NCBI RefSeq assembly: GCF_002080395.1
Contig: NZ_CP020478.1
Coordinates: 172,886-236,885, forward strand
Reading direction: 5' to 3'
Source: Campylobacter helveticus
GTDB taxonomy: Bacteria; Campylobacterota; Campylobacteria; Campylobacterales; Campylobacteraceae
DNA: 64,000 nucleotides
The notes beneath the pieces were generated by a model, which worked only from the letters and a program-made list of their open reading frames with translations, did no database searches and was not told the origin of the DNA. Positions 34,292 through 44,677 of the stretch are shown here, piece by piece (within the stretch, counting starts at the first letter, position 1; every line of letters begins with the position of its first letter). The position numbers and the translations under genes were made by a program.

Positions 34292-35628
34292 TCCTTAATA
34301 AAATAGTTTCCATCAAAGCTTATAAGTGAGTAAGCCCTCTCATTTCCTATACTCCCAACAAGCTCTTCTATGCTTAAAAAGCTTAAAGTGTCCGCACCTG
34401 AATATTCTCTCACTTCCTCAGTGCTTTTATTTGCACTGATAAGCTCTTCAAAGGTCGGTGTGTCTATGCCGTATAAATCGGGGAATTTGATTTCGGGGCA
34501 AGCTATGGCAAGGTGGATTTTTTTAGCCCCTGCCGCACGCAGTAAAGAGATGATTTTTTTAGAGGTTGTTCCACGCACGAGGCTATCATCAATCACGACG
34601 ATTTCTTTACCCTCTAAAACAGGACGCATAGGGTTAAGCTTGAGCTTGACTTTTAAATTTCTAAGTTCTTGTGTGGGCTCTATGAAAGTGCGTCCTACAT
34701 AGTGATTTCTTACTATCGCCATTTCAAGCGGGAGTTTTAAATGCTGGGCAAAGCCTATGGCAGCACTTACTCCACTATCTGGCACAGGCACGACTAAATC
34801 GGCTTTGTGGTTAAATTTTTTTGCTAAACTTTCTCCCATTTTTTTACGCGTTTCATACACGCTTTTGCCCTCGACTATGCTATCAGGTCTCGCAAAATAA
34901 ATATACTCAAAGGCACAAATTCTAGGCTCTGCTTTAAAAAGTTGTAAGCTTTCAAATTCTTCTTTGCCTTGGGTAAAAATTAGCATTTCTCCGGGCTTTA
35001 CATCACGAATAAATTCCGCTTCTATCAAGTCAAAGGCACAAGTTTCACTAGCTACGATGTAGCCTCCATCTTTTAAACGCCCTAGAGAGAGCGGTCGCAC
35101 TCCAAATCTATCCCGCACGACATAAAGCTTATTTGCACTCGCTAAAACAAAGCAATACGCCCCCACGCATTTTTCTAAGCTCTCTATAAATCTTTCTTTC
35201 AAGCTTTCTTTTTTACTTCTTGCGATTAAATGCACAACATTTTCAGTATCCATATTGGTGCGAAAAATCGCTCCGTCTTTTATAAGGGCATTTCTTATTT
35301 CTTCTTTATTAACCAAATTTCCATTATGAGCTAGGGCAATATCTCCTAAAACGCAAGTAGCCGCTATGGGCTGGGCATCATTAAGGCTAGAATTTCCAGC
35401 GGTGGAATAGCGGTTATGCCCTATGGCTAGGCTTCCGTTTAGAGTTTTTAAATTTTCAGGGTTAAAAATTTGACTCACCTCGCCCTTTGCTTTAATTGTC
35501 TTTATTTTCGCGCCATCACTTACACTGATGCCACTTGCCTCTTGTCCTCTGTGCTGCATAGCAAAAAGTGCGTAATACGCGTAAGTGCTAGCATTTGATG
35601 AATTGATAACTCCTACAACCGCACACAT
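34288..35628 (-). CDS. purF: Amidophosphoribosyltransferase
   Basis: The 446-residue enzyme makes phosphoribosylamine, the first committed purine step. Cys2 is the N-terminal nucleophile of the glutaminase domain (MCAVVGVINSS), with HNRYSTAGNS near residue 72 and FGVRPLSLG. The C-terminal PRTase domain has the PRPP loop VVIDDSLVRGTTS near residue 350. It directly abuts dapB and overlaps pyrC by four bases. Confidence 0.95.
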   Translation of the reverse strand: MCAVVGVINSSNASTYAYYALFAMQHRGQEASGISVSDGAKIKTIKAKGEVSQIFNPENLKTLNGSLAIGHNRYSTAGNSSLNDAQPIAATCVLGDIALAHNGNLVNKEEIRNALIKDGAIFRTNMDTENVVHLIARSKKESLKERFIESLEKCVGAYCFVLASANKLYVVRDRFGVRPLSLGRLKDGGYIVASETCAFDLIEAEFIRDVKPGEMLIFTQGKEEFESLQLFKAEPRICAFEYIYFARPDSIVEGKSVYETRKKMGESLAKKFNHKADLVVPVPDSGVSAAIGFAQHLKLPLEMAIVRNHYVGRTFIEPTQELRNLKVKLKLNPMRPVLEGKEIVVIDDSLVRGTTSKKIISLLRAAGAKKIHLAIACPEIKFPDLYGIDTPTFEELISANKSTEEVREYSGADTLSFLSIEELVGSIGNERAYSLISFDGNYFIKE

Positions 35629-36357
35629 TTAAATTCCTAAAAAATCATTAATGGAGTAAAGCCCTGCTTCTTTTTTACAAAGCCATTTAGCGATTTTAAT
35701 CGCACCTTTAGCAAAGGTCGCTCTTGAAGTAGCTGTGTGATTGAGTTCTAAAAATTCGCCATCCTCGTAAAAACCTATGGTGTGTCTGCCTACTATATCA
35801 CCCCCTCTTAAGCTCATTACAGCGATTTCTTCTTTGCTTCTTTCGCCTATTAAGCCGTCGCGTCCGCTAATTCTTACCTTAGAAAGCTCCAAATTTCTTG
35901 CTTTTGCGACACTTGTAGCTAAAGTCATCGCCGTGCCGCTTGGAGAGTCTTTTTTGTGGCGGTGGTGCATTTCTAAAATTTCTATGTCAAATTCTTTAAG
36001 CATAGCACTTGCTTTCGTTGCTAGATGGTTTAGCACCGCTACGCCCAAAGACATATTTGTCGCGTAAAAAATTGGCATTACCTCACTTGCGTTATGAAGA
36101 GTTTGCATAATTTTCTCATCAAGTCCTGTCGTGCCTATGACTAAAGGTTTTGGAGAGGTTCTAGCGTAATTTATCAGTTCATTTGTGCCAAGTGGCGAAG
36201 AAAAATCAATAATCACTTCACTTTTTTCAAAAAGCTCATCTAAATTCCCACCTCTATCGTAAAGCATAGCAAGTTTTACTTCTTTTTCTTCTCCTAAGCA
36301 AAGCTCTATCATTCGTCCCATACGCCCATTTGCGCCGTAAATTCCTATATTTGTCAT
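35629..36357 (-). CDS. dapB: 4-hydroxy-tetrahydrodipicolinate reductase
   Basis: The 242-residue lysine/diaminopimelate enzyme has GANGRMGRM (residues 8-16) for NAD(P)[11 protein letters not shown] near 95, the catalytic [15 protein letters not shown] near 130-145, and [11 protein letters not shown]. First of three minus-strand genes of unrelated pathways (dapB-purF-pyrC) that are packed without gaps. Confidence 0.94.
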   Translation of the reverse strand: MTNIGIYGANGRMGRMIELCLGEEKEVKLAMLYDRGGNLDELFEKSEVIIDFSSPLGTNELINYARTSPKPLVIGTTGLDEKIMQTLHNASEVMPIFYATNMSLGVAVLNHLATKASAMLKEFDIEILEMHHRHKKDSPSGTAMTLATSVAKARNLELSKVRISGRDGLIGERSKEEIAVMSLRGGDIVGRHTIGFYEDGEFLELNHTATSRATFAKGAIKIAKWLCKKEAGLYSINDFLGI

Positions 36358-36447
36358 TAATTTCCTTTTAGAAAATTAAATTTTATCATTTATTTTTTAA
36401 TCCTCTCTAAGATTAGTTTTAAAATGGCACATTAATATTTTTTATGC

Positions 36448-36453
36448 TATAAT
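36448..36453 (+). promoter_or_regulatory. Extended -10 box for the DASS carrier
   Basis: TATGCTATAAT 33 bases before the ATG at 36486; an AGAGGAG ribosome site follows at about 36473-36480. Confidence 0.6.
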
Positions 36454-36485
36454 AAAATAATGAAATCAACAAAGAGGAGAAAGTA

Positions 36486-37943
36486 ATGTTTTATATCAAG
36501 CTCTTAGCACCCCTTGCGTTTGCTTTTTTGATATACCTTATCCCCACTCCGCAAGGACTTAGCCCAAATGCTTGGCTTTATTTAAGCATTTTTGTAGGTT
36601 TGATTGTGGGACTTATTTTAGAGCCTATTGCACCGGCTTTAATTGGTGTGATAGCCGTTACCATAGCTGTTTTGTTTAAGGTTGGACCTGTGGGTTCGGG
36701 TAATGTTGAAACGATTATCAAAGATAGCGTAGCGATAAAATGGGGCTTGGCTGGGTTTTCGGATTCTGTTGTGTGGCTGATTTTTGCGGCTTTTACCATA
36801 GGGCTTGGATTTTCTAAAACAGGCTTAGGGGAAAGAATTGCTCTTTATCTTGTCTCAAAGCTTGGAAAATCCACTCTTGGTTTGGGTTATGCCATAGCCA
36901 TAGTGGATTTAATCTTAGCCCCTTTTATCCCTAGTAATGCCGCAAGAAGTGGGGGGACGGTTTATCCTATCGTAAATTCTATCGCACCGATGTTTGAAAG
37001 CTATGCGGATAAAAATCCTAGAAAAATAGGTGCTTATCTTATTTGGGTGGGCTTGGCAAGTTGTTGTGTTTCAAGTTCTATTTTCTTAACGGGACAAGCA
37101 CCTAATCCCCTTGCTTTATCCTTAATCAATCAAAACGGCGTTGCGGTGGTGGATTGGCTGAGTTGGTTTTTGGCTTTTTTGCCTGTGGGGCTTATCCTTT
37201 TTATCATCACGCCTTTGCTAGGATTTTTCATTTATCCGCCTGAAATTAGAGGCTCTAAAGAAATAGCACTTTGGGCGGAGGAAAAATATAAAGCACTAGG
37301 GAAAATGCCTCGTTCTCAAATTTTTATGCTTATCATCGCTTTTATAGGGCTTGTGCTTTGGGTGGGAGCGAGTTTTTTTAAAATTAACGCCACAACTACG
37401 GCTTTACTGATGATTATTTTAATGATAGCCTGTAAGGTTATCTCGTGGCAGGATTTTTTATCTAATAAACCTGCTTGGAATACCTTAGTGTGGTTTGCCA
37501 CTCTTGTTACTATGGCAGGTGGTCTTAAAAATGTAGGCTTTTTAGACTTTTTAGCCAACGCTTTAGGAAGTAAGCTAACGGGCTTTACTCCCTTTATAGC
37601 GATGATTTTACTTTTAATGCTTTTTTCTTGGTTGAGGTATTTTTTCGCTTCAGGGACGGCTTATGTTACGGCTATCATTGCGATTTTCGTTTCTTTGGCG
37701 AGTTCCATTGAGGGTGCTAATCCTGCTTTGATTATGCTTATTTTGGTTTTGCCTATGGGCTTTATGGGGGTGATTACTCCTTATGGGACGGGCTGTTCTC
37801 CTTTGTGGTTTGGAAGTAATTATATTAAAGGACCGCAGTTTTTCTTACTGGGTGGGATTTTTGCTGCGATTTATATGGGTATTTATCTTTTTGTGGGAAT
37901 TCCTTGGGTGGAATTTATTATGCCTTATTTGACTTTCCATTAA
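36486..37943 (+). CDS. DASS-family dicarboxylate/sodium symporter
   Basis: The 485-residue protein has about twelve hydrophobic segments, starting LLAPLAFAFLIYLIPTP. It has the paired family motifs IPSNAARSGG (about residue 150) and VLPMGFMGVITPYGTG (about 420). Relatives transport 2-oxoglutarate, malate or succinate with sodium; substrate not readable here. H. pylori has a similar carrier (HP0214). It is monocistronic and ends in a shared terminator with radA. Confidence 0.85.
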   Translation: MFYIKLLAPLAFAFLIYLIPTPQGLSPNAWLYLSIFVGLIVGLILEPIAPALIGVIAVTIAVLFKVGPVGSGNVETIIKDSVAIKWGLAGFSDSVVWLIFAAFTIGLGFSKTGLGERIALYLVSKLGKSTLGLGYAIAIVDLILAPFIPSNAARSGGTVYPIVNSIAPMFESYADKNPRKIGAYLIWVGLASCCVSSSIFLTGQAPNPLALSLINQNGVAVVDWLSWFLAFLPVGLILFIITPLLGFFIYPPEIRGSKEIALWAEEKYKALGKMPRSQIFMLIIAFIGLVLWVGASFFKINATTTALLMIILMIACKVISWQDFLSNKPAWNTLVWFATLVTMAGGLKNVGFLDFLANALGSKLTGFTPFIAMILLLMLFSWLRYFFASGTAYVTAIIAIFVSLASSIEGANPALIMLILVLPMGFMGVITPYGTGCSPLWFGSNYIKGPQFFLLGGIFAAIYMGIYLFVGIPWVEFIMPYLTFH

Positions 37944-37973
37944 AATTTATCCTTCAAATGGAGGATAAATTTT
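37942..37973. terminator. Bidirectional terminator between DASS and radA
   Basis: A perfect 12-bp inverted repeat (AAAATTTATCCT / AGGATAAATTTT) with an 8-base loop lies between the two convergent stops, with A and T runs at the stem ends so that it works on both strands. Confidence 0.8.
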
Positions 37974-39312
37974 ACATCCATTCTAAAACTTGTGAAATTT
38001 CTTTTGCCACGAAGCATTTTAAACCAGAATTTTCTAGAGCTTTGCTTGGTATGATGGCGTTTTTGAAATTTTGCATTTTAGCCTCTTTTAAACGCACATC
38101 AAGGTTAAAAACCTCTCTAATTTCGCCATTTAAGCTAAGCTCTCCTATAAAAACGCTATCTTTACTTAAAGGGCGGTTTTTAAAGCTTGAGATGATTGCT
38201 GCGACGACTGCTAAATCCGCCGCCGTTTCGCTGATTTTAACCCCTCCGCTAACATTGATAAAAACATCATAATGTCCCAAAGGGATTTCAAGTTTGCGTT
38301 CTAATAGTGCTAAGAGCATATCAAGGCGGTTTTTCTCATAGCCTGTGGCACTTCTTTTAGGATAAGAACTCTCACATACTAAGGCTTGAATTTCAAGCAC
38401 AAGCGCACGGCTTCCCTCCATCACGACACTAAGCGCACTTCCAGCACTTGCTTTTGTGCGTGAAAAAAAGCGACTTGCTAAATTTTTTGCTGAGATTAAG
38501 CCTTGCGAACTCATTTCAAAAATTCCCACTTCACTTGTGTTTCCAAAGCGATTTTTAAAGCCTCTTAAAAGTCTTATTTCTTTAGTGGCATCGCCTTCGA
38601 AATAAAGCACCACATCAACCATATGTTCCAAAACTCTAGGACCTGCGATAGCTCCGTCTTTTGTAATGTGTCCTATGATGAAGGTGCTGATATTTTTCAT
38701 CTTGCTAATCCGCATAAGTTCAAAGGTAAGCTCTCTTACTTGGGTGATTGAACCTGCGGCGGAGGCGATTTTTGAGGTATAAAGTGTTTGAATGGAATCG
38801 ATGATTAAAAATTCATAGTCTTGTTTGCGTAATTCTTCGATGATATTTTCAAAACAAAGCTCGGTTAAAAGAAATAAATTTGGACTATTTGCTTCAAGTC
38901 TATCGGCTCTTAGTTTAATTTGCGTTTTGCTTTCTTCTCCACTAACATATAAAACTTTTTTGTTTTTACGCGCTAAATTTGAGGCGATTTTGAGCAAAAG
39001 TGTGGATTTGCCAACGCCCGGACTTCCGCCTATTAAGATAAGCGAACCCTCCACAAGCCCACCGCCCAAAACAAGGTCAAGCTCCACATCTTCCGTGCTT
39101 ATACGCGTGAAATTTTCAAGCTCCACATCTTCGATACAAATCGCCTCGCTTTGCGTGTTTATCTTTTTAGAAAGTTCTTTTAGGATAGCAACTTGTTCAG
39201 CTTTTAATTCTACAAAGCTGTCCCAAGCTCCACATTCCGGACATTTTCCCAGCCATTTACTTTGCTGATTTCCACAAGCTTTGCATTCGAAAACGAGTTT
39301 ATTTTTTGCCAT
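37972..39312 (-). CDS. radA: DNA repair protein RadA
   Basis: The 446-residue RecA-like ATPase acts in branch migration. It has an N-terminal zinc finger (CKACGNQQ...CPECG), Walker A GGSPGVGKST near residue 85, the family KNRFG motif, and a Lon-like C-terminal domain. I start at ATG 39312 just before the zinc finger (MAKNKLVFEC); an upstream ATG at 39360 adds 16 residues that fit no family member. Confidence 0.93.
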   Translation of the reverse strand: MAKNKLVFECKACGNQQSKWLGKCPECGAWDSFVELKAEQVAILKELSKKINTQSEAICIEDVELENFTRISTEDVELDLVLGGGLVEGSLILIGGSPGVGKSTLLLKIASNLARKNKKVLYVSGEESKTQIKLRADRLEANSPNLFLLTELCFENIIEELRKQDYEFLIIDSIQTLYTSKIASAAGSITQVRELTFELMRISKMKNISTFIIGHITKDGAIAGPRVLEHMVDVVLYFEGDATKEIRLLRGFKNRFGNTSEVGIFEMSSQGLISAKNLASRFFSRTKASAGSALSVVMEGSRALVLEIQALVCESSYPKRSATGYEKNRLDMLLALLERKLEIPLGHYDVFINVSGGVKISETAADLAVVAAIISSFKNRPLSKDSVFIGELSLNGEIREVFNLDVRLKEAKMQNFKNAIIPSKALENSGLKCFVAKEISQVLEWM

Positions 39313-39444
39313 TGTTTCACTTTGTAACAGAATTTTTAATTTTACTTGCATTTTAACCAAGAATTTTAAATTAAAAATATATTTAATAATAATTTAAAAT
39401 AATTAAAATTACAATTAATAATTATCTACATTAAAGGAGTTTTT

Positions 39445-40287
39445 ATGAGTAAAGTAAAACTTGCAAGTATTCAGTTTTCTCCTGTGGCTTATGAGCGTGA
39501 GAATAATATAGAAAAAGCTGTATTTTTAGTGCGAAAGGCTTTAGAAGATGGAGCTAAAATTGTCGTTTTACCTGAGCTTTTTGATAGTGGCTATTGCATA
39601 GAAGATAAAGATACTTCGTTTGCGATTGATTTAAATGATATAAAGAATCCCGTTTTAGCACCTTTGACAGAATTGGCTAAAATTTATAATTCTTACATCA
39701 TTGCAAATAGTATAGAGAAAAGCAAAAATAAGCTTTATGATACAGCTTATATACTTTCTAAAAAAGGCATTGTGGGTAAATACCGCAAAATTTATCTTTA
39801 CGATAATGAGAAGAAAAGATTTTCAAGAGGGAAGAAATATCCCATTTTTGAGCTGAAATTTAAGGATTTTAAAGTGAAGCTTGGACTTGGAATTTGTTAT
39901 GAAATAGGCTTTAGTGAGGGGGCGAGGTTTTTGGCTTTACAAGGGGCGCAAATTTTAGTTTATCCTGCGGCTTTTGGCAAAGCTAGGGCTTATGTGTGGG
40001 ATTTGGCAAGTAGGGCTAGAGCTTTAGAGAGTGGCTGTTTTGTAGTGGCAGCAAATCGTTGTGGGCAGGAATTTTCTAAGGCAAAAGATAAAAATGTCAA
40101 ATTTGCTGGGAAAACTAAAATTATCAATCCTAAAGGCGAAATTATCCAAGAGCTTGGCGAGTATGAGGGAATGAGCTGTGTGGAGCTTGAGCTTGATGAG
40201 GTTAAGGCGCAAAGAGAGAATTTGACTTATCTTAAAGATTTAAATTTAAAACTTTGTCAAAAAATGTATAAGGCTTTAAAAGATTAA
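39445..40287 (+). CDS. Carbon-nitrogen hydrolase (nitrilase superfamily amidase)
   Basis: The 280-residue protein has the catalytic triad: Glu in VLPELFDSG (about 42), Lys in KYRKIYLYD (about 115), and Cys in GLGICYE (about 150). The substrate is unknown; relatives include N-carbamoylputrescine and omega-amide hydrolases. AAAGGAG precedes the ATG, in a very AT-rich region divergent from radA. An inverted repeat (AGAGGT/ACCTCT) follows the stop. Confidence 0.82.
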   Translation: MSKVKLASIQFSPVAYERENNIEKAVFLVRKALEDGAKIVVLPELFDSGYCIEDKDTSFAIDLNDIKNPVLAPLTELAKIYNSYIIANSIEKSKNKLYDTAYILSKKGIVGKYRKIYLYDNEKKRFSRGKKYPIFELKFKDFKVKLGLGICYEIGFSEGARFLALQGAQILVYPAAFGKARAYVWDLASRARALESGCFVVAANRCGQEFSKAKDKNVKFAGKTKIINPKGEIIQELGEYEGMSCVELELDEVKAQRENLTYLKDLNLKLCQKMYKALKD

Positions 40288-40301
40288 ATTAGAGGTGTGG
40301 T

Positions 40302-41824
40302 TTAACTACCTCTCTCACACATCCTCTCAAATTCCCCATAATACTTCCACGAAGCTACGATGTCAGGGCGATTTGCTTTAATGTGGGTAAATTCTTTGTC
40401 AAATACTTTTTTAAATATCAAAGCCTCTTGTCTATGTGTTTTAAAATAAGTTAAAATATCTGTTTCTTTTTGAAAATGCTTTTCATAAGCTTTATATTTA
40501 TCGCTTAAGCAAAGTATAAAGTCATTTAGGTAGGATTTTGCTTTTCGAAATAATTTTTCATCTTTTTTTAATTTCAAAAATTCTTCATTTGACATAGTAA
40601 AATCCACAATTTTTAAAATTTCATAATCTTTAGAAAAAATTTCTTTTGCGATACTTTGGCGCGATGGACATTTGTGTAAAAATTTAAGTCCTATGTTTAT
40701 ATTTAAAAATTCTTCATTTAAGGAAATTTGCATTGTAAGAGGAATAATGTATGTTAAAAGATTAAATTTCTTTTCTTTCAAATACCCCTCCAAGCTCTCT
40801 AATCTTTCCTCATCTAAGTCTTTATCAAAAAACTTGGCATAAAACCTCATACTTTCCATTACTTTATCGGAATTAACTTCATTAGCATCCATGTAATATA
40901 CTTGTTTTTCGCAAATTTCAGCTGTGCTAGTATAGGAGAAATTGACATTTTTAGCACATTCTATTAAATAAGGCATAGTTTCTTCTGTATTGGGATACAA
41001 AGAATAATTGTGAAATCTTCTCCTATCTAAAACTTCGTCAATGTTATCATTAAGATGAAAAGTTGTGTTTTCTATCATGGCGACATCTCTATATCCTCCG
41101 TGATTAACCATAGTTTTCAAACGACTTATAGGGTCTCTTACTAATATCAAAAAAGGTAAATGTGAAGCAAGATAGATTTTTTTATAATCTTGCTGTATGT
41201 CATATCTACCAAAAAATTTAGAAAAAACAGCAGCATCTTTTTGCTTTATGGAATAGAAGTTTGAAATATAAAGCTGATCCCACTCACCTGTTACAAAAAT
41301 AGAACTTAGATCAAAGCTTTTTGTAAAAAAATCCCAAATTGTTCCATGAGCAGAAGCTCCAAAAATGAAAAAGACGGCTTTATAAACTCTCGGCAAAGGC
41401 AAATTCATTTCCCAAGCTTTTTCAGCAGGAATTTTCTCATAATTTAAAATATAATTTTCATCATTAAGCTTGTCAGGGTCTAACAAAGGAGGATAAGGGT
41501 GGTTTTCCCTTTCATATTTGTCTTTAAATTCTTTAGAATTGAGCCATAAATTGACTTCATCAAAATGTTGTGAGACAAAAGATAAATTTTGTAAAAGTAA
41601 AATTTTTAAAGGAATATAAGGTGTTTTTAAAAGAGGTTTTACTTCTTTATAGGCTTTTAAATTTGAAGATTTAAGTAAGGTTTTTATGAGTAAGAAAGAA
41701 AATTGAAATTTTAAAGTGCAGGGCTTACTACCCCCCCCCCCCCCACAAGTGTTTCAACTTGGTAAGAACAATAATTGATAAATCTTTTTATCGTTGCAAT
41801 CAATGTGATAGTTGACTGGTTCAT
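40302..41824 (-). pseudogene. DUF2972-like gene, phase-OFF at a G14 tract
   Basis: An ATG at 41824 with a good GAGGAAAAA site starts a frame that crosses fourteen G (41744-41731) and stops at TAA about ten codons later. One more G (15) or two fewer (12) would join it to a long open frame ending at 40302, giving about 507 residues. The body resembles Campylobacter DUF2972 proteins, with an FIFGASAHGT segment and a sulfotransferase-like LVRDPISRLKT. I call it a contingency gene now out of frame, not a decayed one: the rest is fully open. Confidence 0.85.
41731..41744 (-). repeat. G14 tract (C14 on the plus strand), out of frame
   Basis: After GAA ACA CTT GT, one G completes the codon. With 14 G the reading becomes GTA GTA AGC CCT GCA CTT TAA. 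Lengths divisible by three restore the long frame. Confidence 0.9.
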
Positions 41825-41986
41825 TTTTTCCTCGTGTTAAAGATTTTATTTAGGTTTTATCTAAATTTGAATAAGTATAAAACAAAACAATAAATAATAT
41901 TTAAAATTAAGTCTTAATTTAAAACTCGAAATTAAATATTTGTATGGGTAAATTTAAGAAATTTGTTATCAATAAGGTAGAAATTA

Positions 41987-42066
41987 TTACTTTTTGTAAC
42001 TTTTTACACAAACAAAAATATCAAGTTATTTTAATTTTTTTTTACAATAAATGTTACCAAAAGTAA
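41987..42066. promoter_or_regulatory. Two TTAC-N5-GTAA dyads upstream of the thiolase gene
   Basis: TTACTTTTTGTAA (41987-41999) and TTACCAAAAGTAA (42054-42066) share the same half-sites and are centred 67 bases apart. The second lies just downstream of the TACAAT box, where a bound repressor would block the start. The two sites are also near-mirror images of each other. Confidence 0.5.
42043..42048 (+). promoter_or_regulatory. -10 box of the ketone-body operon
   Basis: TACAAT after nine T, 108 bases before the ATG at 42156 and between the two dyads. Confidence 0.45.
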
Positions 42067-42155
42067 TATTTTGTTTTGATTGTTTGAAAATATTTTTTCT
42101 TTTTTAGATTTATTAATTAAAGTTATTTTAAATTTTTAAATAAAAAGGAGAAGTG

Positions 42156-43343
42156 ATGAAAACACAAGAAGTGGTTATAATGGCTGCAAAAAGGACAGCT
42201 ATCGGCTCTTTTTTAGGCAGTTTAAAGCAGACAACAGCCGTCCAGCTTGCAAGTTCACTTTCTCAATCTTTGCTTGATGAAGTGGGATTAGATAAAAATT
42301 TGATTGATGAGCTTATTTTGGGACAAGTTTTGGGGGCGGGTTGTGGGCAAAATGTGGCGCGACAAGTTCTTATAAATAGTGGTGTAAGCTTGGAAAAAAC
42401 GGCTTTTGTTGTTAATATGCTTTGCGGTTCGGGCTTAAAAGCTGTCCAGCTTGGCTTTGACTCGATTCGTTTTAATAATGCAAATATGCTTTTATGTGGC
42501 GGTGTTGAAAATATGTCTTTATCGCCTTTTTTACTTGAAAATGCTAGGCTTGGTTATAAAATGGGGCATCAAAATTTAATCGATAGTATGATTAAAGATG
42601 GAATTTGGTGTGCTTTGAGTGATTGTCATATGGGCATTACCGCAGAAAATTTAGCTAAAAAATATGAGCTTTCACGCGAAGAGCAAGACGAATTTGCGCT
42701 CAATTCTCAATTAAAAGCCTCAAAAGCTATTGAAAATAAAGCCTTTGGGGCGGAAATTTTGCCTTTAAAAATTCAAGATAAGAAAAAAGAATTTATCTTT
42801 AGTGAAGATGAATTTGTGCGTAAAGATGCAAATTTAGAAGCTTTATCGCGTTTAAAACCTGCCTTTGATAAAAATGGCTCTGTTACCGCTGGTAACTCTT
42901 CGGGGGTTAATGATGGGGCAGCTATGTTATTGTTAAGTTCTAAAGAGAAAGCACTTGAGTTAAATTTACCCATTTTAGCGAAGCTTAAAGGTTTTGCTAG
43001 TGTGGGTGTAGAGCCTAGCATTATGGGTATAGGTGCGGCTTTTGCGGCGAAAAAGGTGCTTAAAGAACTTGATTTAAGTATTGATGATATGGAGCTTATA
43101 GAGGCAAATGAAGCTTTTGCAGCCCAAAGTTTAGCCACGCTTAGAGAGCTTGGGGCTGATGTAAATAGGGTAAATGTTAATGGTGGGGCTATTGCTTTGG
43201 GACATCCCATAGGTGCGAGTGGAGCAAGGATATTGGTAAGTCTTATTTATGCCTTAAGAGCTAGGGGCAAAAATTTAGGTTTGGCGACTTTGTGCGTTGG
43301 TGGCGGACAGGGAATTGCTGCTGTAGTTGAGATAGAAAGGTAA
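42156..43343 (+). CDS. Acetyl-CoA C-acetyltransferase (thiolase)
   Basis: The 395-residue thiolase carries the acyl Cys in [10 protein letters not shown] (about residue 88), [11 protein letters not shown] with the catalytic His near 350, and [10 protein letters not shown] with the second Cys near 380. It splits acetoacetyl-CoA to two acetyl-CoA. AAAAAGGAG precedes ATG 42156. First gene of a four-gene set with the CoA-transferase and AtoE, matching the H. pylori order HP0690-HP0693 as I recall it. Confidence 0.92.
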   Translation: MKTQEVVIMAAKRTAIGSFLGSLKQTTAVQLASSLSQSLLDEVGLDKNLIDELILGQVLGAGCGQNVARQVLINSGVSLEKTAFVVNMLCGSGLKAVQLGFDSIRFNNANMLLCGGVENMSLSPFLLENARLGYKMGHQNLIDSMIKDGIWCALSDCHMGITAENLAKKYELSREEQDEFALNSQLKASKAIENKAFGAEILPLKIQDKKKEFIFSEDEFVRKDANLEALSRLKPAFDKNGSVTAGNSSGVNDGAAMLLLSSKEKALELNLPILAKLKGFASVGVEPSIMGIGAAFAAKKVLKELDLSIDDMELIEANEAFAAQSLATLRELGADVNRVNVNGGAIALGHPIGASGARILVSLIYALRARGKNLGLATLCVGGGQGIAAVVEIER

Positions 43344-43345
43344 AA

Positions 43346-44032
43346 ATGAATAAAATAATTACAAATTTAGATCTTGCTTTTAAAGACATAAAAGACGGCG
43401 TAACGCTTTTGGTTGGGGGTTTTGGTTTATGTGGGATACCTGAGTATGCCATTGCAAAAATTAAAGAACTTGGGGTTAAAAATTTAACCATAGTGAGTAA
43501 TAATTGTGGCGTAGATGATTTTGGCTTGGGAATTTTGCTTCAAAACAAGCAAATTAAAAAAATCATCGCTTCTTATGTGGGGGAGAATAAAACTTTCGAG
43601 CAGCAATTTATCAACGGTGAAATTGAAGTTATCCTTACACCCCAAGGCACATTAGCCGAGCAGCTTCGAGCAGGGGGAGCTGGTATAGCGGGCTTTTATA
43701 CGCAAACGGGTGTGGGGACTTTGGTCGCAGAAGGTAAAGAGCATAAGGAATTTGAGGGGAAAACTTATATTTTAGAAAAAGCGATTAAGGGGGATTTTGC
43801 TTTGGTTAAGGCGCAAAAGGCAGATAGATTTGGAAATCTTATCTTCAATAAAACGGCGAGAAATTTTAACCCTCTTTGTGCGATGGCGGGCAAAATTACC
43901 CTAGCAGAAGTGGAAGAAATCGTCGATGAAATCGAGTCTGATAGTGTCCATTTGAGCGGAATTTATGTCGATTTTGTCTATTGTGGCGAAAATTATGAAA
44001 AGCGCATAGAAAAAATCATCACAAAAGGATAA
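43346..44032 (+). CDS. scoA: 3-oxoacid CoA-transferase subunit A
   Basis: The 228-residue alpha subunit has the [16 protein letters not shown] signature near residue 20 and [16 protein letters not shown] near 100. With subunit B it moves CoA from succinyl-CoA (or acetyl-CoA) to acetoacetate. Starts three bases after the thiolase stop. Confidence 0.92.
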   Translation: MNKIITNLDLAFKDIKDGVTLLVGGFGLCGIPEYAIAKIKELGVKNLTIVSNNCGVDDFGLGILLQNKQIKKIIASYVGENKTFEQQFINGEIEVILTPQGTLAEQLRAGGAGIAGFYTQTGVGTLVAEGKEHKEFEGKTYILEKAIKGDFALVKAQKADRFGNLIFNKTARNFNPLCAMAGKITLAEVEEIVDEIESDSVHLSGIYVDFVYCGENYEKRIEKIITKG

Positions 44033-44035
44033 AAG

Positions 44036-44677
44036 ATGTCAAAAGAACTTATAGTTAAACGAGCAGCTAGAGAAATTCAAAATGGAATGTATATTAATCT
44101 TGGTATAGGTATTCCTACGCTTATCGCCGATGAGATAGAAAAGCTAAATTTAAAGGTCTTTTTGCAGTCGGAAAATGGGCTTTTGGGTATAGGTGCTTAT
44201 CCCACTAAGGAGCAAGTGGATGCAGATTTGATTAATGCGGGCAAGGAAACTGTTACGGCAGTCAAGGGCGCTAGCTTTTTTGATAGTGCTGAGAGCTTTG
44301 CAATGATACGCGGTGGGCATATTGACTTGGCGATTTTGGGAGGAATGGAAGTGTCTCAAAGTGGAGATTTGGCTAACTATATGATACCGGGCAAACTTGT
44401 CAAAGGAATGGGTGGGGCTATGGATTTAGTAAGCGGTGCTAAAAGTATAGTGGTGGTTATGGAGCATACGAATAAACACGGAGAAAGTAAGGTAAAGAAG
44501 AAATGCGGCTTACCTTTGACGGGAAAAGCTGTGGTTCATAAACTCATTACAGAGCTTGGAGTTTTTGAATTTGAAAATAATGAAATGTTTTTGGTGGAAT
44601 TAATGCAAGGGGTTAGTTTGGAAGAATTACAAGCTAAAACCGAAGCGGAATTTAAAGTCAGGCTAGGAGGTGTTTAA
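44036..44677 (+). CDS. scoB: 3-oxoacid CoA-transferase subunit B
   Basis: The 213-residue beta subunit has NLGIGIPTL near residue 20 and the catalytic-Glu motif LQSENGLLGIG near 45. GGHIDLAILGGMEV and KCGLPLTG are also family marks. Its TAA shares a base with the ATG of the transporter gene, so the set is coupled. Confidence 0.92.
   Translation: MSKELIVKRAAREIQNGMYINLGIGIPTLIADEIEKLNLKVFLQSENGLLGIGAYPTKEQVDADLINAGKETVTAVKGASFFDSAESFAMIRGGHIDLAILGGMEVSQSGDLANYMIPGKLVKGMGGAMDLVSGAKSIVVVMEHTNKHGESKVKKKCGLPLTGKAVVHKLITELGVFEFENNEMFLVELMQGVSLEELQAKTEAEFKVRLGGV

Larger units (their letters stand above)
41825..42155. other. 330-base divergent regulatory gap
   Basis: No gene. It contains the ribosome site of the phase-variable gene on the left, and on the right a T-tract promoter with two dyads (listed separately). 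The central part is nearly pure A/T. Confidence 0.6.

Noticed and set aside
40302..41486. A separate 394-codon gene starting at TTG 41486
   Set aside because: No ribosome site at that TTG; the frame stays open upstream to the G tract, where an ATG with a good site exists, so it is the body of one phase-variable gene.
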